Positions 40,141 through 51,225 are shown, counted from the first letter of the stretch. The stretch is DNA of 64,000 nucleotides from Gracilaria domingensis (GCA_022539475.1 VCMS01000039.1:186001-250000), one strand, 5' to 3'. Translations and numbers: made by a program. Notes: generated from the letters alone by a model not told the origin.

Positions 40141-40755
40141 ATGCGGCGCGACTCTCCACGCTCCATATCGCTTGCCATGCTGGCCCTCTTCCTCGTGCAA
40201 CTGGCCGCCGCTCCGTGTTCTTCGACGCCCACGCACGAGCGAGCAATTCTGACAGACGTGTCCGTGATGCAGAGTGCCTCGAGCGCGCCACAACACTTTG
40301 ACCTGGAGCAGTTCATTTACCTGGTGGAACAGATGCTGCCAACGCCGCCGCTGGGCCCGCTGCCGCCGAGCTTCATGCTCACGTGCGCGTCCAGCAGGTG
40401 CACCACGAAAGCGGGGCATGTTTTCGACTGCCGAAATGAGGAGATGGACATCTTCCCGCCCGATGAGGGCGGAGCTGACGTGCTGTTGCTGAAGGTGGAA
40501 TTTGACGCTGAGAGCTATGAGTTTCGTGCCCGCTATCGAGCTTTGTATCCCAAGGAGTGCCTGGGGCAGGCTTGCCTCGAAGATCTGTGCCCTTACCCCG
40601 TTCCGTGGCTGTCGACGGACGGTGATGCCGCTCCGACGGTGTGTTACAAGAGAAGAATTGGGAAGCCGTTTGGCTCGTGTTGCAGGGCGTGCTCTCATCT
40701 GGAGGCCAACGCGAATTCTCTCTCCTGCTGCGTCGGATGTCTTTACAAGAAGTAG
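40141..40755 (+). CDS. Small secreted Cys-rich protein (cassette copy B, intact)
   Basis: 204 residues. I start at the ATG at 40141 (MRRDSPRSIS), which gives a good signal peptide (LAMLALFLVQLAAA); an ATG at 40105 adds 12 residues. The mature protein has 14 cysteines, an even number that fits disulphide bonding. They include CCRAC and CCVGC near the end. The middle (DVLLLKVEFDAESYEFRARY) is beta-like. No known family. A degraded second copy is at 32878-33180, in the same position relative to the Cys-rich membrane gene. It probably acts outside the cell. Confidence 0.75.
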   Translation: MRRDSPRSISLAMLALFLVQLAAAPCSSTPTHERAILTDVSVMQSASSAPQHFDLEQFIYLVEQMLPTPPLGPLPPSFMLTCASSRCTTKAGHVFDCRNEEMDIFPPDEGGADVLLLKVEFDAESYEFRARYRALYPKECLGQACLEDLCPYPVPWLSTDGDAAPTVCYKRRIGKPFGSCCRACSHLEANANSLSCCVGCLYKK

Positions 40756-41029
40756 AGAGACGGCTCGCTCCGAAAGAGGCGGTCGGCCGAAGGTGAACGC
40801 CAGTTTGGCGTTTCACGAAAGGGATGCACATATGTTGCATACAAAACCGTGACCCCACTAAAATTAAAGACAACACGGAGTAATTTGTAATTGCAAAAGC
40901 CGTGCGCATTCCAGCGCGGATCTGTGCCGGTCGCCAGCAGAAGAACCCTAGCCAGCGCCGCGCCGCGCCGCCGCGCTTTCCCGCCTCCGCCGTCGCCCGC
41001 GCGCCCCCCCCAAAACCGTCGCCTCCGCC

Positions 41030-41758
41030 ATGACGTCGTACGGCTCGACGCCTTCCGCGCCGCCCGCCGCGCCGCCGCCGCGGCCGTTGCCCCGCGCGCC
41101 GCGCCGCCGCGCCGTCGCGCTGGGCGCGACCGCGCTGGGCGCGCTGTCGCTGCTGCTGCTGGGCGTGTACTCCGGCGGCGCGCCCGCCCGCCCCGCCGCC
41201 GCCGCCGCGCCCGAGCGCGCGCGCGCCGCCGCCGACCTGCGCGCCGCCGCCGACCTGCGCTCCGCCGACGGCGCGCTGGCGCGCGTGCCGCACGCGCAGC
41301 TGCTCCGCGTGTTCGGCAGACACGCGCACCACGCGCCGCACCACGCGCACCACGACCACCACGACCACCACCACGACCACCACCACGACCACCACCACGA
41401 GCACCACGGCCACCACGACGGCGGCGGCGGGGCCGGCGGCTCGTTCTTCTCCGGGCCGCTGGGGCACCCGACGAGCCCGCGCGCGTTCAGCTACGCGTGC
41501 CACATGCCGCCGCTGCAGGCGTGCGCGGCCGCGTGCTTCGAGCAGGCGCGCGCCGGCGGCGACGACGGCGGCGACGGCGACGGCGACGGCGCGCCGCCGT
41601 GGCGCTGCCTGGCGCACTGCGGGCGCAACTTCTGCTTCGTGGTGGGCGGCTCGTGCGGTCAGGCACAGTTCGACGTGTGCGCGGGCGAGTGCGAAGGGCG
41701 CGACGCGCTGGTGCCGTGCGCCGAGGCGTGCTTCGACCGCGAGTGCCCGCTGGCGTGA
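41030..41758 (+). CDS. Type II membrane protein with His-rich stalk and Cys-rich domain (copy B)
   Basis: 242 residues from the ATG at 41030. Pro/Arg-rich cytoplasmic tail, one span (GATALGALSLLLLGVYSGGA), an Ala/Arg helix, then a His/Asp stalk (HHAHHDHHDHHHDHHHDHHH, about residues 103-135) that could bind metal ions. A Gly/Ser linker and the Cys-rich domain follow: YACHMPPLQACAAACFEQ, an acidic Gly/Asp insert, RCLAHCGRNFCFVVGGSC, FDVCAGECEGRD, PCAEACFDRECPL. Paralogues: 33335-33922, and relics at 33957-34240 and 50750-51225. Its stop lies 87 bp from the stop of the convergent vWA gene, an arrangement kept in the copy at 51 kb. The membrane orientation is predicted only. Confidence 0.78.
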   Translation: MTSYGSTPSAPPAAPPPRPLPRAPRRRAVALGATALGALSLLLLGVYSGGAPARPAAAAAPERARAAADLRAAADLRSADGALARVPHAQLLRVFGRHAHHAPHHAHHDHHDHHHDHHHDHHHEHHGHHDGGGGAGGSFFSGPLGHPTSPRAFSYACHMPPLQACAAACFEQARAGGDDGGDGDGDGAPPWRCLAHCGRNFCFVVGGSCGQAQFDVCAGECEGRDALVPCAEACFDRECPLA

Positions 41759-41845
41759 AAATGTTTTTGTAAATTCAAGAGTAGTTTTATTGTTGCCTTA
41801 CACGTAGCCACGTAGATCACGAGTACACGTGGTGTGGTTCGGCGC

Positions 41846-42496
41846 TCAGTTGCTCTTCTTCTCGCACTCGAGCACGCGCTCCTCGATGGCGTCCACCACG
41901 TCGAAGAACGCGTTCGCGCCGAACGTGGAGCCGCCGCCAGCCGCCGCGATGTCCTCCAGTACCGCCACCCTCGGCAATCCCACCCCAATCGTTTGCAGCC
42001 TTCCGCTGGCGCCGAAGCGATGGGCGAAGCGCTCGGCCGCCGCCACGGGGTCCTCCCCAGCCGTGTTGGCACCGTCACCCAGCAGAATCAGTTCCGTCGT
42101 GGCAAGGTCGCCAGCATTGGCCGCCAGCAGCTCCGCGCACCCCGAGATGCCCGCCCCGATGGAGGTGCGCGCCGCTTGCAGCGGCACCTTGCCGTCCAGT
42201 CGCGATAGGAATTGGTCGCTGTCTGCGGTGGCGTCCGAAATGGCAACGCTGCGGACGCCGTACTGAACGGCGGAGAAATATGCGGGCTTGAACTTGTCCG
42301 CAAGTAGGGCGGCCACGAGTGTAGCAGTGTCAAGTTGCTTAAAGAACGCATCGCTTCCCAACGAGGCGCTGCCGTCAAGCGCAAAGCAAACGATTGGGCT
42401 GCACTTACTGTCGCTCACTTCTGAATTCCTGATGATGGCGCCGGTGGCCATGCAAAAAGCCAACGCAAAGAGCACCAAACATTTTGAGGCGTTCAT
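41846..42496 (-). CDS. Small secreted vWA-domain protein, copy 1
   Basis: 216 residues from the ATG at 42496. Signal peptide (KCLVLFALAFCMATGA), then a single von Willebrand factor A domain. The metal-ion site (MIDAS) is complete: D-x-S-x-S in FALDGSASLG, the Thr in QAARTSIG, and the Asp in ILLGDGANTAG. vWA domains of this kind bind protein or matrix ligands through a divalent cation. A TATA box lies 105 bp upstream. It is nearly identical to the gene at 51292-51942: eight residue differences, and about 13 base differences by eye. Confidence 0.88.
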   Translation of the reverse strand: MNASKCLVLFALAFCMATGAIIRNSEVSDSKCSPIVCFALDGSASLGSDAFFKQLDTATLVAALLADKFKPAYFSAVQYGVRSVAISDATADSDQFLSRLDGKVPLQAARTSIGAGISGCAELLAANAGDLATTELILLGDGANTAGEDPVAAAERFAHRFGASGRLQTIGVGLPRVAVLEDIAAAGGGSTFGANAFFDVVDAIEERVLECEKKSN

Positions 42497-42601
42497 GTTG
42501 ATGGAGGCTTGGCACGGAGCAGTGGATCGGGCTTGGAGTGGCGTCGAAGCGTGTGAGTTGTGAGAACGGCTCGATGACGCTGCACAACATGCGGCGCACC
42601 C

Positions 42602-42609
42602 TTTTTATA
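42602..42609 (-). promoter_or_regulatory. TATA box of vWA copy 1
   Basis: Minus strand TATAAAAA followed by GGG, 106 bp before the ATG at 42496. It is identical in the duplicate at 52048-52055. Confidence 0.75.
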
Positions 42610-42890
42610 CACTTGCGGAGTGGCCTTAGCTTCGAGCTCCATCATTGCCTATCTTCCTGCTCCGGACAAAACGTATCATTGCCAGGAGGGCGCCTTGTTG
42701 GGGAACACATCATGGCATTTGCCGCTGCCATGAAGGATTCAACGCCACACCGCCTTTTCATTTACAAAAAAAGAAAGAGAATAGATACAAAAGAAAAAAA
42801 ATTGCATGTGAAGCTGCACTCGTGACTACGTTGTTATATAGTAAGTATACTTTTGAAGTAAATTTATAGCACTTGATACGTTTTTGGTTG

Positions 42891-43373
42891 CTGGCTATTT
42901 AAAAGTTGAAGATGGTTCGAGCTTGGCAAAACTCGAGTTGATACTGACTGCGCAATGCGCAGTCAGTGCACGTTTCCTGAAAACACAAATCGCATGTTGA
43001 GCATACGTATTTCTACGCGTGGGTGCACAATAGTTTTGTTTTGTGTGCACGCAAATCATCAGATTTGTCCGAGCCTTCTAGCGAGCACGGACGAGTGGTG
43101 TACACAAATCTTGACGGCCGAAAAAATAATAAAAAAAAAATCAGGCTGAATGTTCATGCAGTCTACCATAAACTGCGCCGTCATGGTTTTGTCATGATCG
43201 ATCACGGTTTACTCCGTGTACCATTTTTGTGTTTTCAGGAAGCGTCCAGGATCTAAAATGCACAATGCGCAGTCAGTATCTGCGTAATTATATATACTGA
43301 TTGCGCAATGCACAGTCAGTATCTGAACTCGAGTTTGCCAAGGTCGAACCATCTTCATCTTTTAAATAGCCAG
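42891..43373. mobile_element. Foldback/MITE-like element, long copy
   Basis: About 80-bp imperfect terminal inverted repeats start CTGGCTATTTAAAAG and contain GAAGATGGTTCGA, AACTCGAG and a palindromic ACTGACTGCGCAATGCGCAG. The ends are at 42891 and 43373. No transposase. A shorter copy at 52372-52662 lies at the equivalent place of the duplicated segment. I see no target duplication. Confidence 0.8.
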
Positions 43374-43967
43374 TCTCTGTTCCAAAATAGGCATCTCCTG
43401 AAAACACAAATCGCAAACGCCTTTTTTTGCGCGTTAGCGCGTTTGCGTTACAATTATCCTTCAGAAAATCGCGAGCGCCCAAATCGCCTCGCCACCTCAC
43501 ATACAGCCGTAGCCGTAGAGTAGTATGCATTCTAGATATCATGTTTCTCACCGTCACTTTCGCAGCGCGCCATCATCGTTTCGGACTACAACAATTGTAG
43601 CGTCTACAGGGCGATGATGCCAACAATCAGGATACCATACAAGCTTCAAGTCTTTCGCGGTATCCTAGGTGCTGGCGTCATCGCTGAACGCGTACGGGCT
43701 AGGACTCGCGTTGAAATTGCAGTTCGCATCATAACGAAAATGAAGGCAGGACACGTAGCTTGACTCGGCGGTAGGGTATGCAATTCTGCATAGACATGCA
43801 AGCAGAAAGGCGCGTTTGAGTGCACCGCGCAAACGCTTCGATCGTCTCTTCACGCCGAGCGAAACCGATGACACAAGTACTTGTGCACACAAAACACACA
43901 TGTGTAAACCGTGACGATTAGAGAGCACACAAAAAGCGTTTTTCATTTTCAGGAGATGCCCACTAGT
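43374..43967. other. Intergenic, no gene supported
   Basis: A minus-strand frame of 121 codons (43665-44030) has no recognisable feature and runs into the hAT element. Confidence 0.4.
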
Positions 43968-44151
43968 CAGTGGCGTATTTGTAACGACCAAAATAGCCGA
44001 AAAAATAGTCAAATAGTCACAAAATTTCAAAATCTAGTAGTCAGACCGCCGAAAAAGTATTCAATAAATAAGATAATGACTACTTGTTTTGCCGGAATGG
44101 TCAGTCAATGTCCATAATTTAGCAAAACAGGTAGTCATAAATACGGCCATG
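43968..44151 (+). mobile_element. Non-autonomous hAT MITE (184 bp) with 8-bp target duplication
   Basis: The left end is CAGTGGCGTATTTGTAACGA and the right end, in reverse, is CATGGCCGTATTTATGACTA. CCACTAGT flanks it on both sides (43960-43967 and 44152-44159). The termini resemble those of the 8421-8911 element. Confidence 0.92.
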
Positions 44152-44482
44152 CCACTAGTGCAACAAGCTGTTGAAATCATAGTTTTGAGATACAAGCTTC
44201 TCCGAAGAAAAAGGCATCGCAAAGCTCCCAGAACATACTTCTAATGCAATAGTGATTTTGTTGTTGTTTGATTTGCTGTAGATGCAGTGGATTGCAGGGC
44301 GTGAGTGTTTTTCAGTTTTGGAAATGGGAAAGCTTGATGTAATACAAACGTAGCGATTAAGCGAATAACATGCGTGATTTTCTTTTAGATCCAGTTTAAT
44401 AAAACAGCAGGACATTCTTTGTAGAAATGTCAGGTATCACATAGCTTGTTCTAGAGATAGACGAATCTAGAAAACTACGATA

Positions 44483-44532
44483 ATAGCAAAGCTCCTACTA
44501 ACAAACGATAGCAAAGCTCCTACTACCAAACG
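44483..44532 (+). repeat. 25-bp tandem duplication
   Basis: Two units (44483-44507 and 44508-44532) beginning ATAGCAAAGCTCCTACTA, differing at one base. Confidence 0.95.
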
Positions 44533-44714
44533 AGCAGAACTAAAGTTGAGCTAATCTAGCACTTTGCTCAAAATAAAACATATTTTAAAGCACCAAAAAG
44601 CTGGTTTCAGGTATTTTGAACCTACTGTTTGGTACACCCTCAAATTTTACCGCTTATAATTAGAACCAGTCATTTTTCTTGACTAACAGTACCATCAGAC
44701 AATGAAAAATTTTC

Positions 44715-44815
44715 AAAAAATGCGCCGTGTTACACGGCGCATTTTCATTCGATTTTGGAGAACTCCCTTACATTAGATCAACTAACGCCAAAAAATTAAA
44801 ATTCAGCAAAAAAAA
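44715..44815. repeat. Dispersed repeat C, copy 2
   Basis: AAATGCGCCGTGTTACACGG palindromic core followed by TTAGATCAACTAACGCCAAA. It aligns with 29290-29400. Confidence 0.6.
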
Positions 44816-45112
44816 ACTTTCTGTCATCACATAGTTTTGGAGACAATGCTTATACACATCCTAAATCGTAAGTTGATAGCATTCTTTGAAAAGCTTTGTC
44901 ATTACTCGTCCCAAAACGTTGGTACTATGCAAATGGGATTCTAGAAGCAGAGACAAAAATATCCCATAAAACTCTGAAAGTTTTTGAACATACTGTTAAA
45001 GTGCTGTTTGTTCAACATTACTATCTTCCCAAAGAAGGCCTAGTTTTCGAAAATTTTTCATCAAACTGATTTCTCATTGGCTTCATTCGAGTAAACTTTT
45101 AATTCATTTTAA

Positions 45113-45162
45113 AAGGTCATATATGGAACAAAAAGTTAAGGTCATATATGGAACAAAAAGTT
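45113..45162 (+). repeat. 25-bp perfect tandem duplication
   Basis: Two identical units (45113-45137 and 45138-45162) beginning AAGGTCATATATGGAAC. Confidence 0.95.
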
Positions 45163-47290
45163 CTAGCACCCTTTCGAACAAATAGAAATCACAGGTAAAC
45201 AAAACAATACAAATGTAACGATCTGTGTTATTGAAAGAAGTATATAAAAATTAATTCTTGCCAAACCTTGGATATTCTTCATTACATTTTTTCGTAATTT
45301 TTATTAAAGCTCGCTTTTAAAAGCACAAATTAAACTACTATTAAAATAGTGCAACGACAGCGTTGCTGTTTTTTCTGAAGCACTTGCTTTGCACGTATAA
45401 GAAATGTTTTTTTGGACAGGTTATATACATCTTTGACAGATTTAAAATTTGAGCTTCGTTACTTGTTTCTATCAAGATGTAGTCATTTGTGCTTGATCAA
45501 AATTCTTTTTTAATGGAATTAAAACCCCTTCAGCTTTGTTCTTGCAGACTTTGCGGAAAAGAACAAAAACTTGCATCTCCCTGGCGCGGGACCGAATTTC
45601 TGAACACTTCCAAATTTCTGAAGGAGTGGCGGTCTGGCTATTTCTGAATGCATCCAATGAATATACGAAGTGAAGGTAAAACTAATGCGTCATCATAATA
45701 GGGGGTATCGAGTACACATGGACACGTGGCAAGCTGCACGTCAGGCACACGTTGCAGGCCGTAGGCATAGCGTCGTTAACCTCGGTAAGCACTGTTCTTG
45801 AAACCAATGTCACTTGGCAACAACGCAAGGCGGGCTGAAGATCAGCCGTCAACGTCGTCCAAAAGCGACGCTTTTAAGCGTTTATGTTTGAGTGCATAAT
45901 AATACTATTATTCTGAATCGTCGAATATTTTTCGAAAAACAAAAAATGGACGTTCCAGAATGTGACACGTAACTTCGTATTACATGTTGTCAACGGGAAC
46001 CCTAGTGCAACATGTCGTCCAAACGCATCAGGGCCACTCGCGATCGTCGGAAGGTACAAAAGTCGCCCTCTCGCTCTGAATTGTCGCGCCCATCGAGTGA
46101 ACGATCACTTCAAATACGATGGCGTTGACGTCGTTTCCTCCCCCTGACCATTCTGCACTCTTTGTTACCAACTCTTGACGCCTATGGGTCACCCTTGAAC
46201 AGCGGCGACTAACAGTCTTTTGCCTGCGCATGTCTAGATATATTGTTTTGTCTCGCTGCAGCTCCGTGAGTCACACTCAATGTGCGAGCGCCATTCAAAC
46301 TCTCTCGCATATCAAAATGGGCTTTACGGATCGTGTAACAAACATTTGGTACTAAGCGCAGCAAACAGCTTGCTGTGAGAATGAACACGTCGCATCTGTC
46401 GAGCAAGTGAGCGCTGAACCATCATCCAAAGCGTTTCACGTTGATGGCCTCTTCGGCATGTACCGTTTCGTATACCTGGTGAAGCTTTGTAGGACCTTGA
46501 GCCGCCATGGTCTCATTTTCCGAACGAAAAAAAGAGAAAGCATGCTACCCGAACTGAGCCGCTACGCCGCTGAAGGTTAGGAGAACATATTGAAAGTTAT
46601 GGCAGGATAAGGAGCTCATGCATGTCCATCTTGTACATCTTTTGCCCCATTTTGTTAGTTCTTTGTGCGTAATACAAGCTTTGAACATTCACTCTTTTGT
46701 GGCTCTTTGCACTCGCCCAGTAGAGACTCAGAAACTGAACTCCTTGGCCATTGTGTTCGATTTGTTGTGACAAGAGAAGAACTGATGCGAAATATCGGAA
46801 AGCCGAGACTATGTGTGGAATAACAGCCATGATCTCTGCGATCACAAACTATGACAAACAGACATAAGGGCTTCTCCCTTCAATGTTTCTCAGTACCTTT
46901 AGTGAGTGCATCTTCGGTAGATTTTGGGCCCGTTGCCTTCTTTCCAGAATAATTACAAGGCGTTGATGAACACTATCACTGTGTGAGAGGTAATGGACCA
47001 TTGGCAATCAGACTCACTCTGCAACACAGAGACAATCTGAAACCCCAAGTTACGCCCGATCACCGCGCTTGGTTTTAGCTGACGTGTTGCGAGACAGTCA
47101 GAGACAGTAGGTAGCTTGTGGCATAGTCGTACATCTCTCTACGCTACAACAAGATCTGTACTAAAGGAGCGTCAGCCGACCTTCCCTCCATTTGGAGACG
47201 GCCAGACTTCACCCAACCATTGTAGCATTACACACTCACATCAACATGCATGATTTTACTTCAGAACGAGACCAAGGCGCGTTGTCTTTC

Positions 47291-48628
47291 CTAACAAGCT
47301 TGGACAGCGATGTCCTTGTAGTATATCGGTTGAGCGATGGGCCAATGACTGAGAGATTCGTACCCCCTAACAATATCTACAAGACGGATGGTGCAATTGA
47401 ACGGACCACTCTGGCAAATACCATAAGGAAGATCAAGTTTCACCTTTCCAGTAGTTTGCGCAGGCTCGCTTACATACTCTGAAATTCCGGTCACATTCAC
47501 AATCACCTTGTCATCACATCCCGCAAGGCGTGGTTCTGCCCACGGATAACTAATCAAATACCCCGGCGGAGGATTCCATGTTTCTGTAGATATGAAGATA
47601 CGTGCCCCAGGGCGATTTTGGTATCCCCTGTTTGGCTTTCTTCGCACAATGTCAACAGCTCTAAGGAAAGCAGTAGCAGTGATGGACTGCACAACCTCAC
47701 CATCCGTCTCCTGCGCAATCTTGCTGGCCTGACCAGGTTCCACACCCTGCGGATCCGCGGGTACGGAATCGTTTGCGCAGGACGGAATCGGGGGAAGAGC
47801 AGCATCTAACCCAGGTGTTCCTAAGCTTACCGATATCACTGAGAATTTGTCATGGATGAAGCTGGCCAAATATTCGGAAACTGTATCCCGTCCAAGCTGG
47901 TTTGAGCATTCAGGTTCCCGCCCTGGGGTATCGCCAATGAGCACAATAATCGTTCTACGTCGACGAAGCAAAAGCTCTTGTGCATAGCGCTGAATAGATA
48001 AAAGGGCTGTCAACGATGTGCGTGGCCCATCCGGAAAACTCGGAATGTTCTCCAAAGCATTTAGAGCAGAACGAATATCTCCTTCGGCCTTGGAAAGGAT
48101 TGTCATTCCTTTTTCATCGAAGGAATTCTCTCCACCATACACGACCACACCGACATTAGCAGTTCCATTCAGCTGCTGAACAAATGAGATCAATTCGTTC
48201 TTCATAGCATCCAATTTAGGCTTGGTTGACTCACTGGCATCAATAAGAAGAACAACATCCAGATCGACTCCCTTCAGTTTGACCGCGAGATCAAATTCCA
48301 CTGGGAAATTTGGTCGTAGTGTAACCTTCCGGACTTGAACTTCTTCATTAGGGCAGCTATTGTTCGAAGCAATCTGTGAATGTAACGCACACTGGAAGTT
48401 CTGCTCTGAACATCTTCGATAGAGGCATCCGAATTGCATCTTTGCCTGGCATTGTTGGTGCACATCTAGAGCGTAGGTGGTACATTGAGGCTGGCAGGAG
48501 ACGAACGGGAATGTTCTCATATTGCGACATATAAGGCCAGAACGATCCTCATTAATCCAGTAGGCAGACGATAATGAGGAGAGGAGCAGAAGAACAAGAA
48601 AAGGTAGCAGATTCGGAGAGAAATCCAT
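47291..48628 (-). CDS. Secreted vWA / integrin-I-like protein
   Basis: 445 residues from the ATG at 48628. Strong signal peptide (LLPFLVLLLLSSLSSAY), a Cys-rich N-terminal module (residues 33-92, with CQPQCTTYA and CLYRRCSEQNFQC), then a vWA domain at about 125-310 with a full MIDAS: DASES in VVLLIDASES, Thr in GPRTSLTALL, Asp in VLIGDTPG. A beta-rich C-terminal region ends in ...IAVQAC. Several N-glycosylation sequons. The layout of a Cys-rich PSI-like head plus I-domain recalls integrin beta extracellular parts, but no membrane span is present. It should be an extracellular adhesion or recognition protein. A TATA box lies about 70 bp upstream. Confidence 0.85.
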   Translation of the reverse strand: MDFSPNLLPFLVLLLLSSLSSAYWINEDRSGLICRNMRTFPFVSCQPQCTTYALDVHQQCQAKMQFGCLYRRCSEQNFQCALHSQIASNNSCPNEEVQVRKVTLRPNFPVEFDLAVKLKGVDLDVVLLIDASESTKPKLDAMKNELISFVQQLNGTANVGVVVYGGENSFDEKGMTILSKAEGDIRSALNALENIPSFPDGPRTSLTALLSIQRYAQELLLRRRRTIIVLIGDTPGREPECSNQLGRDTVSEYLASFIHDKFSVISVSLGTPGLDAALPPIPSCANDSVPADPQGVEPGQASKIAQETDGEVVQSITATAFLRAVDIVRRKPNRGYQNRPGARIFISTETWNPPPGYLISYPWAEPRLAGCDDKVIVNVTGISEYVSEPAQTTGKVKLDLPYGICQSGPFNCTIRLVDIVRGYESLSHWPIAQPIYYKDIAVQAC

Positions 48629-48697
48629 CTTTAGGATCGGTTTGAAGGGTCAGAGAGGTAGATGACGGAAGAAAGTCAAGATGGATAAAGAAAATGC

Positions 48698-48705
48698 CTT
48701 TTATA
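48698..48705 (-). promoter_or_regulatory. TATA box of the larger vWA gene
   Basis: Minus strand TATAAAAG followed by G, about 70 bp before the ATG at 48628. Confidence 0.7.
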
Positions 48706-49872
48706 CCGTCGTCTGTGATAGTGTTGAACAGATAGTCTTGGATGTCTCATGATGGCTTTCCACGTTTTCCTGTCTTTGTGTCATGATGTGCCTCGTGAAC
48801 AAAAGATCAATCAGACAAGTCTCAAACACTTGTGATATTTCATACCCACTTCAGAATGACGGATTGCGAAGACCTCCCTACTCCCTCACTTCCAATCGTC
48901 GACAAGCGGTTGGCTCAAAAGCGTGCGGAGTTCAGTGCTAAAATTCCTTTATCACCCCCAAACACTCAACATAGTTTGTTTCGGTTTTTACGATTTGAGA
49001 AGGAGTCTATCGACAAGGTGCCATGTGCCTATCACCTATCACTGCCTTGTGCGGAGAATATGTGTGTAAGTTAGAAAATGTTTTGAAACAAGATGTCCAG
49101 TTCATGAGTGCCGAGGCACAGCAGTGAAATAATGGTTAGATAACATTTAGGCGAGGACAAAACGGTGCAGAATACGAAGCCAAACGTTTCGAGCAGGCCA
49201 TCACTTGGCGTTGCACCAATGTTCTAGCTTCTAAAGATTCTAAGCTTTCATATGTTTTTGGACGAAGTAGGCCAAACTGTGGTTACAACAAGAGATTCTA
49301 ATGCTGTCTTGTCTATCTTATCCTTCTACCTCATAAAGTTCAAGTTTGCAAAGTTACATGACTACCAATGAGGTAGGAGAGGTTGTTTAGGCGCTCATCT
49401 GCTCTGTTGCATGCTTCGTTTTCGTTGTCGGACGAACAGAACAGCATCATCACGACGATGGCGAGGTATGAATGCGGTAATGAAACCGTTCAAGCCCGAC
49501 TAGGGCAAGCAAACTGCACCAGCGCCTTGGATACGGCAAAAATTGCTTCCGTGGTTGGAATCCGTCCGCTCTTTAATGATTTGAAAGCAAATCTCTTCCT
49601 ACATCGAAAGGGTGCTCGACAAAGAGTTGTGTAGATCCAATGAAGAGCTAGTTTCAGTAGCCAGGCTATATGCCTGGAATAGTGCACAGCAACTGCACGT
49701 TGCCATGTGTACCACTTTTCGCAGGTGGATCACGTGAACAATAATGCACGAGTTGTTCGTTCCAATTCCATCGTCGTCCACGGATGACAGTCCAGCGTGG
49801 AACGGGTGGAACTGCTGTGCTCATCGAACAAAGACCGCCGCGGGTTGCACATTGGCGTCTCCGACAAGACAA
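48706..49872. other. Intergenic, no gene supported
   Basis: Two plus-strand frames of about 80 codons (48832-49074 and 49383-49634) show no domain or signal. Confidence 0.45.
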
Positions 49873-50395
49873 TGTTTTTTATTCCTTTCCGTCCGCTTCG
49901 CCAGAACAGATGGAGCGTCGTTGCTCCAAGTAGAACAGAGTAGTTACTTTACTCAGTTTCGGAACATCCGCGCTCGTGGCGGAAGTGTCCTTTCGTGTTG
50001 CCAACAGCAAATAATTCAGGCTTTTGCTGCCGTCGGGACAGTTGCTCGTCCCGGTCGACGCGATAGGACTCAAGCTAAAGCTTACTTAATGTCACATTAA
50101 CTGTGATTGGGAAATTGTGGTGGGTGGGTTAAAAACAAAAGAAGGAACGGAAAGGTTGAGCACGGAATAGGACGAGACCGTTGCTGGCTGAGTAGCGATA
50201 AGAGGGGCAAGTAGCTTAAATATAGCTGCTAGAGCTCAAGGCCACAGATCTCCAAGATCACAAGCTCGAAGAGGCCACCCACAAATTGGGATTGCCAAGT
50301 AAGCCATAATTTGAAACGGCACTGCCGTGCATTCAACATTTGCGACGCATGTTGCTCCCGTACAATCCAATAAACCGTCATCTGCGATTTGCCCA
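49873..50395 (+). repeat. Dispersed repeat B, copy 2 (solo-LTR-like)
   Basis: Aligns end to end with 7710-8225, from TTCCTTTCCGTC to CATCTGCGATTTGCCC. Confidence 0.72.
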
Positions 50396-50745
50396 TTTTT
50401 GCATTTAATTGTCGCTAAGTGATACAGAAATGCTTTTGCGAGTCTGAGACAGTGCTACGCTCTGCATAACAAGCATGCGTGTGTGTGTTGTTGTTTGTGT
50501 CATTTACTCTGCAGGGAGCACGGCGAGGAGCAGTTTCTCGTTGACCATGTCTGTTTACTGCTGTTCAAATTGGGAATGGTGCGCTTGTTCCGCTTCGAGA
50601 ACGAGGGACTGCTGGTCCACAGAATAAGATGTTTCCCTTGTTTCAAATTAAGGAATGGCGCTTGATTCAAGGAAAAAATTAATTCACCGGACTTTACGAA
50701 TGGTCAAGTCGACTCTAGGATCTACTGAGTAGTGGCATGGGGTAG
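50396..50745. other. Intergenic
   Basis: No gene supported. A 60-codon frame at 50483-50665 has no features. Confidence 0.4.
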
Positions 50746-50749
50746 CGGG

Positions 50750-51225
50750 CTAGCCAGCGCCGCCGCCGCAGCGCCTGCCCGCTACCGCCTTTTCCCACGG
50801 CCCCCCCAAACACCCGCGCCGTCGCGCTCGGCGCGCTGTCGCTTCGGCTGCTGGGCGCGTACTCCGGCGGCGCGTCCGAACGCGCCGCCGCCGGCCAGCG
50901 CGCCGCCGCCAACCTGCGCGCCGGCGCCGACCTGCGCTCCGCCGACGGCGCGCTGGCGCGCGTGCCGCACGTGCAGCTGCTGCGCGCGTTCGGCAGACAC
51001 GCGCACCCCGCGCCGCGCCACCTCGAAGGCCAGGCGCCGCACCCGCGCCAGCACCCGCACCCGCACCCGCACCGCCACCACCACCACGACGGCGGCGGCG
51101 TTCAGCTACGCGTGCCACATGCCGCCGTGGCGCTGCCTGGCGCACTGCGGGCGCAACTTCTGCAGGCGCCGTTCGACGTGTTGGTGCCGTGCGCCGAGGC
51201 GCGCTGGCGTGAAAATGATTTTAGA
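50750..51225 (+). pseudogene. Broken copy of the Cys-rich membrane gene (cassette copy C)
   Basis: It aligns with 41030-41758 from VALGA... through the span (LGALSLRLLGAYSGGA), RVPHVQLLRAFGRHAH and a shortened His/Pro stalk. The ATG and N-terminus are missing. The frame then shifts to FSYACHMPPWRCLAHCGRNF and back to FDVLVPCAEA. Two internal deletions within the Cys-rich domain (after CHMPP and after CGRNFC) remove most cysteines. The 3' end still abuts the convergent vWA gene. Confidence 0.87.

Larger units (their letters stand above)
44152..47290. other. Gene-poor AT-rich region
   Basis: Contains short tandem repeats and repeat C (separate entries). Frames up to 82 codons (for example 46597-46845 minus) are unsupported. 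No RNA gene is recognised. Confidence 0.5.

Noticed and set aside
40379-41617. 412-codon minus-strand frame
   Set aside because: Antisense to the secreted and His-stalk genes. Val and Arg runs are the complement of His codons.
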